Made by a program: the position numbers and the translations under genes. From assembly GCF_008806755.1 (NCBI RefSeq), contig NZ_WAAU01000029.1, forward strand, positions 60,640 to 124,639: a DNA stretch of 64,000 bases, written 5' to 3'. The stretch comes from Tenacibaculum aiptasiae (GTDB taxonomy: Bacteria; Bacteroidota; Bacteroidia; Flavobacteriales; Flavobacteriaceae). Positions 8,869-19,078 of this stretch are shown piece after piece; within the stretch, counting starts at the first letter, position 1; each line of letters opens with the position of its first letter. A model generated the notes under the pieces. That model was given only the letters and a program-made list of their open reading frames with translations. It was not told where the DNA came from and ran no database searches.

Positions 8869-8909
8869 TATGCATGCATAGTATTTTGCAAAAAAGTTAT
8901 GCATGCATA
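8869..8909. promoter_or_regulatory. Tandem MarR operators (TATGCATGCATA x2)
   Basis: Two perfect 12-bp palindromes TATGCATGCATA at 8869-8880 and 8898-8909 are 29 bp apart centre to centre. They lie in the divergent region between marR and the membrane acyltransferase gene at 8980. The flanks are also symmetrical (TTA...TAA at the second site). They are typical of MarR dimer sites. The nearer site overlaps the promoter spacer of marR, and the pair may also act on the divergent gene. Confidence 0.75.
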
Positions 8910-8979
8910 ATAAAATTAACATACAGATAACGTAACGAAAGGCACTAAGGGCTTACTAATTAGTAGTTTTAAATTGTAT

Positions 8980-10056
8980 ATGATGAAACGTATAATTGGT
9001 ATTGATGTGGCAAGAGCATTGGCTGTAATAGGAATGATTATAGTTAATTTTAAAGTTGCGTTTGGAAATAATGGAAATCAGACATTAAAATACTTTACAA
9101 GCTTATTTGAAGGAAAAGCTGCTGCTACTTTTGTGGTGTTAGCGGGAGTAGGGTTGGCATTTATGTCTAATTCAAGTATTCAAAATAGAGATCAACAAAA
9201 GCTTCATAATGTTAGAAACAAAATTATAAAAAGAGCCATTTTTCTATTTATAATAGGTGTAGTGTATTTGCCTATTTGGATTGCCGATATTCTACATTTC
9301 TATGGAGTTTATATGCTTCTAACTGTATTATTCTTAACAGTTGATAAATCAAAAATATTACTTGTTGCTGGAGCGATTATACTTTTGTATCCAATTCTTA
9401 TGCTATTCTTTGATTACGATATTGGTTGGGATTATAAAACATTTGAATATCATAATTTTTGGACACTATCCGGATTTACGAGGAATCTATTTTACAATGG
9501 TTTTCATCCAGTTATTCCTTGGGTATCTTTTATGTTAATTGGTCTTTGGTTTGGGAAACAGAATTTAGCAGATGAAAAATTTGTTAAGAAATCTATGATT
9601 GTAAGTATGTGTGTTTTTGTAATTACGGTGATTGTCTCTAAAATTCTACTTTATATATTTTCTGAAGGAAATACTGAAACCTTGAATGAGTTAAGTCAGG
9701 TTTTAGGAACGAGTCCTATGCCTCCTTTGCCGTTTTATATGATTGCTGGAAGTAGCTTTGCTATAGGAATAATCTCAATATGTATTTTAATTTCAAATAA
9801 ATACAAAGAACATTTTATTATTCAGGTATTAAAAAGTACAGGTCAATTAGCCCTGACATTTTATGTAGCACATGTTGTTATAGGAATGGGAATAGTTGCT
9901 GTTTTAAATCCAGAAAATATGGGGAGTTATTCAATTACATTCTCTTTTACCTATGCTTTATTGTTTAGTTTTTTATGTGTAGTGTTTGCTTATTTGTGGA
10001 CACAAAAAAAGGAACAAGGACCTTTGGAGTGGATAATTAGGAAATTAACTAATTAA
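8980..10056 (+). CDS. Multi-pass membrane protein, HGSNAT/DUF418-type acyltransferase-like
   Basis: About 358 residues with eight or more membrane spans. The N-terminus (RIIGIDVARALAVIGMIIVN) and FEGKAAATFVVLAGVGLAFM match the heparan-alpha-glucosaminide N-acetyltransferase / DUF418 type of membrane acyltransferase-like proteins, and a DUF418-like end carries IPWVSFMLIGLWFGK and LALTFYVAHVVIG. Substrate unknown. An in-frame TTG lies 6 bases before the ATG used here, and the next codon is also ATG, so the start is uncertain by a few residues. It is divergent from marR and shares the region with the tandem operators. Confidence 0.8.
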   Translation: MMKRIIGIDVARALAVIGMIIVNFKVAFGNNGNQTLKYFTSLFEGKAAATFVVLAGVGLAFMSNSSIQNRDQQKLHNVRNKIIKRAIFLFIIGVVYLPIWIADILHFYGVYMLLTVLFLTVDKSKILLVAGAIILLYPILMLFFDYDIGWDYKTFEYHNFWTLSGFTRNLFYNGFHPVIPWVSFMLIGLWFGKQNLADEKFVKKSMIVSMCVFVITVIVSKILLYIFSEGNTETLNELSQVLGTSPMPPLPFYMIAGSSFAIGIISICILISNKYKEHFIIQVLKSTGQLALTFYVAHVVIGMGIVAVLNPENMGSYSITFSFTYALLFSFLCVVFAYLWTQKKEQGPLEWIIRKLTN

Positions 10057-10133
10057 AGTTCTTTACAATAAAAAGAAATGTTCAGTGTAACAAAATGGAA
10101 AAGGAATATACTAATCTATATAAAATATGTAAG

Positions 10134-10163
10134 TTTGTCATTAGCTGTTCTTTGACAAACAGC
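10134..10163. promoter_or_regulatory. Interleaved inverted repeats before the ABC exporter
   Basis: TTTGTCA (10134-10140) pairs with TGACAAA (10153-10159), and GCTGTT (10144-10149) pairs with AACAGC (10158-10163). The two stems are interleaved and share two bases, so an RNA would form one or the other, or a pseudoknot. They lie 26 bases before the ATP-binding gene. Function unknown; chance is possible at this size. Confidence 0.3.
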
Positions 10164-10188
10164 AAGCAATTAATCAACTTTAAAATCT

Positions 10189-11118
10189 ATGGATAATTTA
10201 TTAGAAATTAATAATGTAGTAAAACGCTATGGGGAGTATACTGCATTAAACAATGTATCTATGCACATTCCTAAAGGAAGTGTTTTTGGTCTTTTAGGAC
10301 CTAATGGTGCAGGAAAAACATCTTTGATTAGAATTATTAATCAAATAACAATGCCCGATAGTGGAAGTGTTATTTTAGATGGTGAAAAATTAGCTCCAAA
10401 CCACATAGAGCACATTGGGTACCTACCAGAAGAAAGAGGTTTATACAAAAGTATGAAAGTTGGAGAGCAAGCTTTGTACTTAGCGCAGCTTAAAGGATTG
10501 AGTAAATCGGAAGCTAAAAAGCGCTTAAAGTATTGGTTTGATAAGTTTGATATAGGAGCTTGGTGGGGTAAGAAAATAGAAGAGTTATCTAAAGGGATGG
10601 CTCAAAAAGTACAGTTTATTGTAACTGTTTTACACCAACCTAAATTATTAATTTTTGATGAACCTTTCTCAGGGTTCGATCCGATTAATGCACAATTAAT
10701 AGCAAAAGAAATTTTACAATTAAGAGACGAAGGAGCTACGATTATTTTTTCAACGCACAGAATGGAAAGTGTTGAGGAAATGTGCGATTATATTGCTTTA
10801 ATTAACAAGTCTAACAAAATATTAGACGGTAAATTAGATGATATAAAGAAAGAGTTTAGAACTAATACTTTTCAAGTTGGTTTAAATACTTCAAACGGAA
10901 AAGAGGTAGAAGCAAAACTAAAAGAGAACTTTAAAGTGTTACCTGCTGATTTCAGATTATTAAACGATGGTTTGAAGTTAAATGTAAAATTAACAGAAGG
11001 AAATACAGCAAACGATTTATTATCGTATTTAACAACACAAGGACAAGTACAACATTTTGTAGAATTAATACCAAGTGCCAACGATATCTTTATTGAGGCA
11101 GTAAATAAAAACAGTTAA
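10189..11118 (+). CDS. ABC transporter ATP-binding protein (NatA-like)
   Basis: A 309-residue ATPase. Walker A is GLLGPNGAGKTSL (about residues 34-46), the signature is LSKGMAQKVQF, Walker B is LLIFDEPFSGFDP and the H-loop is STHRMES. The last ~80 residues match the C-terminal extension found in ABC-2 exporters of the NatA type. The stop is 3 bases before the permease gene, so the two form one export system. Substrate unknown; the family includes sodium and drug exporters. Confidence 0.92.
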   Translation: MDNLLEINNVVKRYGEYTALNNVSMHIPKGSVFGLLGPNGAGKTSLIRIINQITMPDSGSVILDGEKLAPNHIEHIGYLPEERGLYKSMKVGEQALYLAQLKGLSKSEAKKRLKYWFDKFDIGAWWGKKIEELSKGMAQKVQFIVTVLHQPKLLIFDEPFSGFDPINAQLIAKEILQLRDEGATIIFSTHRMESVEEMCDYIALINKSNKILDGKLDDIKKEFRTNTFQVGLNTSNGKEVEAKLKENFKVLPADFRLLNDGLKLNVKLTEGNTANDLLSYLTTQGQVQHFVELIPSANDIFIEAVNKNS

Positions 11119-11121
11119 GCT

Positions 11122-12444
11122 ATGAGTAGATTAAAGTTAATTATAGAGCGCGAGTTTATTGCTAAGGTTAGAAATAAATCATTTATAGTAATGACTTTCT
11201 TAAGTCCTTTACTAATGATTGGTATGGGAGCATTGGTATTCTTTTTAATGAAGAAAAATGATGAGAAAGTTAAAAAAATCGTTTTTGTAGATGAGTCAGG
11301 ATTGTTTGCTAAAGATGTATTTAAAGATTCAAAAACTGTAAAATATGAAGACTTTACAGCTTTAGGTCTCGACGATTCTAAAAAGAAAGTTGAAGAAGGA
11401 GATTACTACGGAGCTTTATACATTCCTAAAAAAGATAGTTTAGAGATATTAGCAAATTCAATTGAGTTTTTCTCAAAAGATTCGCCTAGTATGACTATCA
11501 TGTCAAGCTTAGAGAATAAAATTGAAAAGAAACTTAGAAACGAGAAATTAAATAAGTTTGGAATAGATTTAGAACATATTAAAGCATCTAAAATTTCATC
11601 AGATATTAAGATGTTTAATTTCTCAGGAGAGAAGTCGTCTAAATTAATCAATGGACTAAAAATTGGAGTAGGAGCCGTAGCAGGATATTTATTAATGATG
11701 TTTGTAATGATTTATGGAACATCTGTAATGCGAAGTGTTATTGAAGAGAAAACAAGTAGAATTATAGAAGTAATTGTTTCTTCAGTAAAACCTTTCCAGT
11801 TAATGCTAGGTAAAATTATTGGTAATGCTTCGGCAGGTTTGTTACAATTCTTTATTTGGGGTATTCTATTCTTTGTGTTTAGTTTAATAGCATCTTCGTT
11901 CTTAGGAATTGATATGATGGAAATGCAAACAGCAAAAGTATCGCCAGAACAAATGGAGGCTATGCAACAAGCAGCTGGAAGCAAAGGAGAAATGATTATT
12001 CAGGAAATATTTAGGTTACCATTATTAAAAATGTTCTTACTATTTATTTTCTATTTCTTAGGAGGTTATATGTTATACAGTTCATTATTTGCTGCTGTAG
12101 GAGCTGCTGTTGATAATGAGACAGACACGCAACAGTTTATGATGCCAATTATGTTGCCATTGATATTAGGAGTATATGTTGGTTTTGCAACTGTAATAAA
12201 CGACCCTCATGGACCAGTTTCAGTGGTGTTCTCATATATACCATTTACATCGCCAATAGTAATGCTAATGCGTATTCCATTTGGAGTTGCTTGGTGGGAA
12301 ATCGCAATATCGATGTTGTTATTAGTTGTTACGTTTGCCTTAATTGTATGGGTAGCAGCTAAGATTTATAGAGTAGGTATTTTAATGTATGGTAAGAAAC
12401 CGAGCTATAAAGATTTATGGAAATGGATTAAATACAACGGATAA
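11122..12444 (+). CDS. ABC-2 family permease (NatB-like)
   Basis: A 440-residue membrane protein. One membrane span lies near residues 22-45, a ~130-residue extracytoplasmic domain follows, and then five to six spans. MIYGTSVMRSVIEEKTSRIIEV is the conserved ABC-2 cytoplasmic segment before the coupling region. It follows its ATPase with 3 bases between and ends at a strong terminator, so the unit is just these two genes. The exported substrate cannot be told from sequence. Confidence 0.9.
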   Translation: MSRLKLIIEREFIAKVRNKSFIVMTFLSPLLMIGMGALVFFLMKKNDEKVKKIVFVDESGLFAKDVFKDSKTVKYEDFTALGLDDSKKKVEEGDYYGALYIPKKDSLEILANSIEFFSKDSPSMTIMSSLENKIEKKLRNEKLNKFGIDLEHIKASKISSDIKMFNFSGEKSSKLINGLKIGVGAVAGYLLMMFVMIYGTSVMRSVIEEKTSRIIEVIVSSVKPFQLMLGKIIGNASAGLLQFFIWGILFFVFSLIASSFLGIDMMEMQTAKVSPEQMEAMQQAAGSKGEMIIQEIFRLPLLKMFLLFIFYFLGGYMLYSSLFAAVGAAVDNETDTQQFMMPIMLPLILGVYVGFATVINDPHGPVSVVFSYIPFTSPIVMLMRIPFGVAWWEIAISMLLLVVTFALIVWVAAKIYRVGILMYGKKPSYKDLWKWIKYNG

Positions 12445-12457
12445 AAAACAAAATAAT

Positions 12458-12494
12458 AAAAAGCAGTTATCAGAAAAAGATAGCTGCTTTTTTT
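12458..12494 (+). terminator. Rho-independent terminator after the ABC exporter
   Basis: AAAGCAGTTATC and GATAGCTGCTTT form a 12-bp stem with one G:U pair and a 7-base A-rich loop, ending in a run of Ts. Confidence 0.85.
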
Positions 12495-12529
12495 AACTAA
12501 AATTATATATTTACTACAAATATATTTTT

Positions 12530-13354
12530 GTGAAAGAACTTAATAAAATACTTAACTATACTTTTCAATTTAATAAAGAGATAGGTATAAGCGTAAAATC
12601 GATTCTAGTACTTATAGTTGTCTTAATTTTAGCATCGTCTTTATTAAAGTATTTTAAAAAGTTTGTAAAAAGAAGATTACAAACAGAGGATAAGAATAAG
12701 TTTGATACTGTTTTTTCTTTTGCAAGTTGGTTTATCTACATTATTATATTCCTAACTACTTTAAATACTTCTGGAGTTGATGTAACAGCCATATTTGCAG
12801 CATCGGCAGCATTATTGATTGGTGTTGGTTTGGCATTACAAACCTTGTTCCAGGACATCATTTCTGGTATTTTCATTATTGTTGATCAAAGTGTACATGT
12901 AGGTGATATTATTGAGATTGATGGAAAAGTAGGTAGAGTAGAGGAAATAAAACTAAGAACTACCAGAGCTGTAACCATAGATAACAAAGTACTGGTAATA
13001 CCCAATCATAAATATTTATCGAATAGTTTATATAATTGGACTCAAAACGGAACTACTACTCGTGAAAGTGTATCGGTAGGTGTGGCTTATGGAAGTGATG
13101 TTCAATTGGTAAAAGAACTGTTATTAAAAGCTGCTAAGGAACATCCAAAAGTGTTTGAATATCCAGCGCCATTAGTTGTATTTGAAAACTTTGGAGACAG
13201 TGCATTAGAGTTTAAGTTGATTTTTACTTTAAACGATAGTTTTCAAGCATTAATTCCGCAAAGTGAAATTCGATTTAAAATAGATCAGTTGTTTAGAGAG
13301 CATAATATTTCTATACCATTTCCGCAAAGAGATGTTCATATTATAAAGGAATAA
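12530..13354 (+). CDS. Small-conductance mechanosensitive channel (MscS family)
   Basis: A 274-residue channel. It has three membrane helices in the first ~125 residues, including the pore-lining Gly/Ala-rich AAALLIGVGLALQTLFQDIISG, then the MscS beta domain (VDQSVHVGDIIEIDGKVGRVEEI) and an alpha/beta cage domain. Such channels open on osmotic downshift. The start is a GTG with no nearby ATG. A TAnnTTTG-like string overlaps this codon and would be too close to be its promoter, so the true start or promoter is unsure. An S23 element follows immediately. Confidence 0.9.
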   Translation: MKELNKILNYTFQFNKEIGISVKSILVLIVVLILASSLLKYFKKFVKRRLQTEDKNKFDTVFSFASWFIYIIIFLTTLNTSGVDVTAIFAASAALLIGVGLALQTLFQDIISGIFIIVDQSVHVGDIIEIDGKVGRVEEIKLRTTRAVTIDNKVLVIPNHKYLSNSLYNWTQNGTTTRESVSVGVAYGSDVQLVKELLLKAAKEHPKVFEYPAPLVVFENFGDSALEFKLIFTLNDSFQALIPQSEIRFKIDQLFREHNISIPFPQRDVHIIKE

Positions 13355-13488
13355 GAAGGAGGATAAAAGACGAAAGACGAAAGACTGGTTGTGAGATAAA
13401 AGGACAAAAGATTTAAGACAAAAGGACTAAAGAGAAAAGACTTAAGAGAAAAGAGAAGAAGATAAATAAATTGCTAAAGAGAGAAAGA

Positions 13489-13845
13489 ATGTTGAAACAT
13501 AATTTTAAAAAACTTAAAATATGGAAAAGTAGTATGCTACTTTGTAAAATAGTTTTTAAAGTAACAGATAGTTTTCCTAAATCAGAACTTTATTCTTTGA
13601 CCTCTCAAATTAATAGATCAGCTGTTTCTGTTCCTTCAAATATAGCAGAAGGGTCGAGTAGAAGTTCAAAAAAAGACTTTAAAAGGTTTCTTGAAATAGC
13701 ACTTGGCTCGCTTTTTGAATTACAGACGCAAATAGTATTGTCAAGCTATAAAAGTTATATTAATAATAAGGAATTAATAAATCTAGAGGAAAAAATAGAA
13801 GAGTTACAAAAGATGATTTCTGGATTTAAAAAATCCTTAGAATAA
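13489..13845 (+). CDS. Four-helix-bundle protein (S23/IVP family), second copy
   Basis: A 118-residue protein with the S23/IVP core LTSQINRSAVSVPSNIAEG, RSSKKDFKRFLEIALGS and FELQTQI. The start is set at ATG 13489 after a purine-rich GAGAGAAAG stretch; a TTG six codons earlier is possible. It differs clearly from the copy at 5565, so it was not recently duplicated from it, but its own last ~50 codons are repeated twice just downstream. Function unknown. Confidence 0.85.
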   Translation: MLKHNFKKLKIWKSSMLLCKIVFKVTDSFPKSELYSLTSQINRSAVSVPSNIAEGSSRSSKKDFKRFLEIALGSLFELQTQIVLSSYKSYINNKELINLEEKIEELQKMISGFKKSLE

Positions 13846-13880
13846 TCTATTATCTTTTCATCTTTTGTCTAAAAATCTAA

Positions 13881-14060
13881 ATGGTTAAAAAAGATAAAAA
13901 AGTTTTTACAATAGCACTTGGATCGCTTTTTGAATTACAGACGCAAATAGTATTGTCAAGCTATAAAAGTTATATTAATAATAAGGAATTATTAAATCTA
14001 GAGAAAAAAATAGAAGAGTTACAAAAGATGATTTCTGGATTTAAAAAATCCTTAGAATAA
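13881..14060 (+). pseudogene. Truncated tandem copy of the four-helix-bundle gene
   Basis: An open frame of 59 codons starting ATG GTT AAA AAA. From IALGSLFELQTQ to its end it is almost identical to the last 47 residues of the gene just upstream (only two or three residue changes). The N-terminal half with the SNIAEG motif is missing, so it should not fold as a four-helix bundle. The flanking TCTATTATCTTTTCATCTTT is repeated with it, giving a tandem unit of about 210 bases. Confidence 0.7.
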
Positions 14061-14095
14061 TCTATTATCTTTTCATCTTTTGTCTGAAAATCTAA

Positions 14096-14182
14096 GTAGT
14101 TGAAAAAGATAAAAAAGTTACAGTAATAACACTTGGCTCGCTTTTTGATTTCCAAGAACGAATAGTTATATTAAGCCATTAA
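14096..14182 (+). pseudogene. Third, more decayed copy of the four-helix-bundle 3' part
   Basis: The frame reads VVEKDKKVTVITLGSLFDFQ and then stops after 28 codons. KKDKKVxxxxxLGSLF matches the second copy at 13881, but later sequence has diverged and the C-terminal coiled part is lost. Copies two and three share the upstream AAAAAGATAAAAAAGTT, so copy three probably derives from a copy-two-like unit. Confidence 0.6.
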
Positions 14183-14280
14183 AATTTATAAAATAATAAA
14201 GAGTTAATTGATAAAAAGAAAGAATAAATGAATTATAAAAGTTTCTTCTTTCGTCTTTTATCTTAAAGTCTAAATAATAT

Positions 14281-15444
14281 ATGAGTAAAATATTAATCAT
14301 AGAAGACGAAGCGGCAATCCGTAGAGTTTTAAAAAAAATCATTACAGAAGAGAATGATGCTTATGAAGTAGAGGAGGCTGAAGATGGTTTGGCTGGAATT
14401 GAAATGATTAAGAATAAAGATTACGATTTAGTATTGTGCGATATTAAAATGCCAAAAATGGATGGTGTTGAGGTATTAGAAAAAGCAAAAAAGCTAAAAC
14501 CTGAAACTGCAATGGTTATGATTTCTGGTCACGGTGATTTAGATACTGCTGTTAATACCATGCGTTTAGGTGCTTTTGATTATATATCGAAACCGCCAGA
14601 TTTAAACAGGTTATTAAATACAGTTCGTAATGCTTTAGATCGTACAGAGTTAGTTGTAGAGAACAAGCGCCTTAAAAAGAAGGTGAGTAAAAGCTACGAA
14701 ATGATTGGTGAGAGTGATGAAATTACTCATATTAAAGATATTATTGAAAAAGTAGCCGCTACCGATGCTCGTGTTTTAATTACTGGACCTAATGGAACCG
14801 GAAAAGAATTAGTAGCACACTGGTTGCACGAAAAATCAGATCGTTCAAAAGCACCTATGATTGAGGTAAACTGTGCTGCAATTCCATCGGAATTAATAGA
14901 AAGTGAATTATTTGGTCATGTAAAAGGATCGTTTACAGGGGCTAATAAAGATAGGGCAGGTAAGTTTGAAGCAGCTAACGGAGGAACTATTTTCTTAGAT
15001 GAGATAGGTGATATGAGTTTGTCTGCACAAGCAAAAGTATTACGTGCTTTACAAGAAAATAGAATTTCGAGAGTAGGTTCGGATAAGGATATTAAAGTAA
15101 ATGTTAGAGTTGTAGCTGCAACCAACAAAGATTTAAAAAAGGAAATAGCAGAAGGACGTTTTCGTGAAGATTTATATCACCGTTTAGCAGTAATCTTAAT
15201 CAAAGTTCCTGCTTTAAATGATAGAAGAGGCGATATTCCTTTATTGGTAAACTTCTTTGCCGATAAGATTTCTAAGGAACAAGGGATGCCTAAAAAGGAG
15301 TTTTCTAAAGAGGCAATAACATTATTACAAGAATACGATTGGACTGGAAATATCCGTGAGTTGAGAAACGTAGTAGAGCGTTTAATTATTCTAGGAGAAA
15401 AAACAGTTTCTAAAAACGATGTAAAATTGTTTGCTAGTAAATAG
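14281..15444 (+). CDS. NtrC-like sigma-54 response regulator lacking a DNA-binding domain
   Basis: A 387-residue protein. It has a receiver domain (residues 1-~118, phospho-acceptor Asp54 in LVLCDIKMPKMDG), a linker, and a sigma-54 AAA+ domain with Walker A GPNGTGKE, the loop GSFTGA (usually GAFTGA) and Walker B GGTIFLDEIGD. It ends shortly after the AAA+ lid (NIRELRNVVERLIILG); the Fis-type helix-turn-helix present in NtrC (about 460 residues) is missing. No histidine kinase gene is nearby. It might act from solution or through a partner. Confidence 0.9.
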   Translation: MSKILIIEDEAAIRRVLKKIITEENDAYEVEEAEDGLAGIEMIKNKDYDLVLCDIKMPKMDGVEVLEKAKKLKPETAMVMISGHGDLDTAVNTMRLGAFDYISKPPDLNRLLNTVRNALDRTELVVENKRLKKKVSKSYEMIGESDEITHIKDIIEKVAATDARVLITGPNGTGKELVAHWLHEKSDRSKAPMIEVNCAAIPSELIESELFGHVKGSFTGANKDRAGKFEAANGGTIFLDEIGDMSLSAQAKVLRALQENRISRVGSDKDIKVNVRVVAATNKDLKKEIAEGRFREDLYHRLAVILIKVPALNDRRGDIPLLVNFFADKISKEQGMPKKEFSKEAITLLQEYDWTGNIRELRNVVERLIILGEKTVSKNDVKLFASK

Positions 15445-15460
15445 CTAAACAATACTGAAT

Positions 15461-15493
15461 AAAAAAAGGTGATCTTTCTGATCACCTTTTTTT
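15461..15493. terminator. Bidirectional terminator between the response regulator and katG
   Basis: A perfect stem, AAAAAAAGGTGATC with its complement GATCACCTTTTTTT and a 5-base loop, with a T-run on both strands, placed between convergent genes. Confidence 0.9.
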
Positions 15494-15510
15494 ATTCAAC
15501 AAACAAAATT

Positions 15511-17739
<2,229 letters not shown>

Positions 17740-17740
17740 T

Positions 17741-17748
17741 CAAATTTA
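17741..17748 (-). promoter_or_regulatory. -7 promoter box TAAATTTG for katG
   Basis: An exact TAnnTTTG match on the minus strand, 28 bases before the katG ATG. The remainder of the 320-base katG-ahpC divergent region is AT-rich; no clear OxyR-like palindrome was found by eye. Confidence 0.5.
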
Positions 17749-17987
17749 CGATAAATCATTGAATAATTTTTATCTATATTTTTTATTTAATTATAAGTTA
17801 ATGTTATTGTTGTGATTGTTTGTTTTTATGGTCTTTGCTATAAGTGATTGATTTTGTTTATGTAGCGAAGCGCAAAATTGTGGTTTTTTGGAAGCCTTTT
17901 TTGACTGTTTTTTACCACATCGAAAAAACCTATAGTGGAATAAAAAAATAAAGTTGTTTTTAAGCTTTTAAAGCTTGAAGAATAAAA

Positions 17988-17995
17988 TATCTTTG
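17988..17995 (+). promoter_or_regulatory. -7 promoter box TATCTTTG for ahpC
   Basis: An exact TAnnTTTG match about 40 bases before the ahpC start. A palindrome-like AAGCTTTTAAAGCTT lies just upstream (17962-17976) and could be a regulator site. Confidence 0.55.
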
Positions 17996-18034
17996 CCGCT
18001 GTAAAAAAATTTTTAATCATTAAAATAATATAAA

Positions 18035-18676
18035 ATGGCTACATTAGTTGGTAAGAAATTCCCAAATTTAAGCGTTGATGCAATGAACGAAATGGGAGAT
18101 ACTTTTAAGTTAAATGTTTTAGAAGAAGCAGCAAACAACAAGAAGAAAGTATTATTATTCTGGTACCCAAAAGATTTTACTTTTGTTTGTCCTACTGAAT
18201 TACACGCTTTCCAAGCTGCTTTAGGTGAGTTTGAGAAAAGAAACACTATGGTAATTGGAGCTTCTTGTGATACTCCTGAAGTACACTTTGCTTGGTTAAA
18301 CCAATCTAAAGATAACGGAGGAATTGAAGGTGTTACTTATCCTTTATTAGCAGATAGTAACCGTAACTTATCTTCAATCTTAGGTATTTTAGATATTACT
18401 AATGAAGTATTTGACGAAGCTACTCAAACTGTACAAGTTGAAGGAGATAACGTTACTTATAGAGCTACTTATTTAATTGACGAAGAAGGAACTGTATTTC
18501 ACGAAGGTGTAAACCACATGCCAGTTGGTCGTAACGTAAACGAGTTTTTACGTTTAATCGATGCTTACACTCACGTACAAGAAAAAGGTGAGGTTTGTCC
18601 AGCAAACTGGGAAGAAGGTAAAGAAGCAATGCAACCTAACGCCAAAGCTACTGCAGAATATTTAGCTGTAAACTAA
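18035..18676 (+). CDS. ahpC: 2-Cys peroxiredoxin (AhpC type)
   Basis: A 213-residue thiol peroxidase. The peroxidatic Cys52 is in DFTFVCPTELHAF and the resolving Cys188 is in GEVCPANWEEGKEAM. It reduces hydrogen peroxide and alkyl peroxides. No AhpF is nearby, but an unusual thioredoxin follows 84 bases downstream and may be its reductant. Codon usage looks optimised (strong preference for a few codons), suggesting high expression. Confidence 0.96.
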   Translation: MATLVGKKFPNLSVDAMNEMGDTFKLNVLEEAANNKKKVLLFWYPKDFTFVCPTELHAFQAALGEFEKRNTMVIGASCDTPEVHFAWLNQSKDNGGIEGVTYPLLADSNRNLSSILGILDITNEVFDEATQTVQVEGDNVTYRATYLIDEEGTVFHEGVNHMPVGRNVNEFLRLIDAYTHVQEKGEVCPANWEEGKEAMQPNAKATAEYLAVN

Positions 18677-18689
18677 TATAATAATAAAA

Positions 18690-18744
18690 GAAAGGAATCA
18701 AGTTCGTGTGAGATAAGTGAAGGGGTCGAGCACGAGCTCCTTTC
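18690..18744. repeat. Hairpin-forming intergenic element between ahpC and thioredoxin
   Basis: GAAAGGA...TCCTTTC at the ends and AGTTCGTG...AGCACGAGCT inside form an interrupted stem (G:U pairs allowed) with a loop of about 20 bases. It is richer in G+C than its surroundings. It could be a dispersed palindromic repeat or an RNA-processing or attenuation site that lowers expression of the downstream genes. Confidence 0.5.
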
Positions 18745-18760
18745 GGAAACAATATAAACT

Positions 18761-19072
18761 ATGGTACAAGAATTAAGTCAAGATAATTTAACAGAAATCG
18801 TTTCAAGCAACTCAAAAGTAGTAGTACAATTTTCGGCTACTTGGTGTGGTAACTGCCGTATTATGAAGCCAAAATTTAAAAAGTTATCTTCTGAAAATGA
18901 AGACACTGCTTTTGTAATTGTTGATGCTGAAAAGTTTCCTGAAAGTAGAAAGTTAGCGGATGTAAGTAACTTACCAACGTTTGCAACTTTTGTAGATGGT
19001 AAATTTGTAAACCAAGTTCAAACGAACAAGTTTGATGTTTTAAAAGACTTGGTAAACGAAGTAGTAGCATAA
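18761..19072 (+). CDS. Thioredoxin-family protein with CGNC active site
   Basis: A 103-residue single-domain thioredoxin fold. The redox pair is Cys29-Gly-Asn-Cys32 in SATWCGNCRIMKPKF, where classical thioredoxin has CGPC. The cis-Pro loop is SNLPTFATFVDGK. Placed between ahpC and a small conserved gene on the same strand, it likely reduces the peroxiredoxin. The Asn in the motif should shift its redox potential. Confidence 0.9.
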   Translation: MVQELSQDNLTEIVSSNSKVVVQFSATWCGNCRIMKPKFKKLSSENEDTAFVIVDAEKFPESRKLADVSNLPTFATFVDGKFVNQVQTNKFDVLKDLVNEVVA

Positions 19073-19078
19073 TAAAAC

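Larger units (their letters stand above)
13362..14262. mobile_element. Second IVS-like element with tandem decaying copies
   Basis: GATAAAAGACGAAAGA (13362-13377) recurs as its exact 16-base complement at 14247-14262. These ends enclose a purine-rich leader with many AAAGAC/AAAAGGAC motifs, an S23/IVP four-helix-bundle gene, and two further partial copies of that gene's 3' part. The copies are separated by TTTTCATCTTTTGTCT-type sequence, which is complementary to motifs in the leader. The whole element fills the spacer between the same-strand MscS and response-regulator genes. Its layout matches the element at 5540-5944 although the repeat sequence is unrelated. Confidence 0.6.

Noticed and set aside
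12523..12530. TATTTTTG as the promoter of the MscS gene
   Set aside because: It matches TAnnTTTG but overlaps the GTG start codon, so transcription would begin after the start.
5540..14262. Diversity-generating retroelement, because S23/IVP proteins resemble Avd
   Set aside because: No reverse transcriptase, template repeat or variable repeat was found near either copy.
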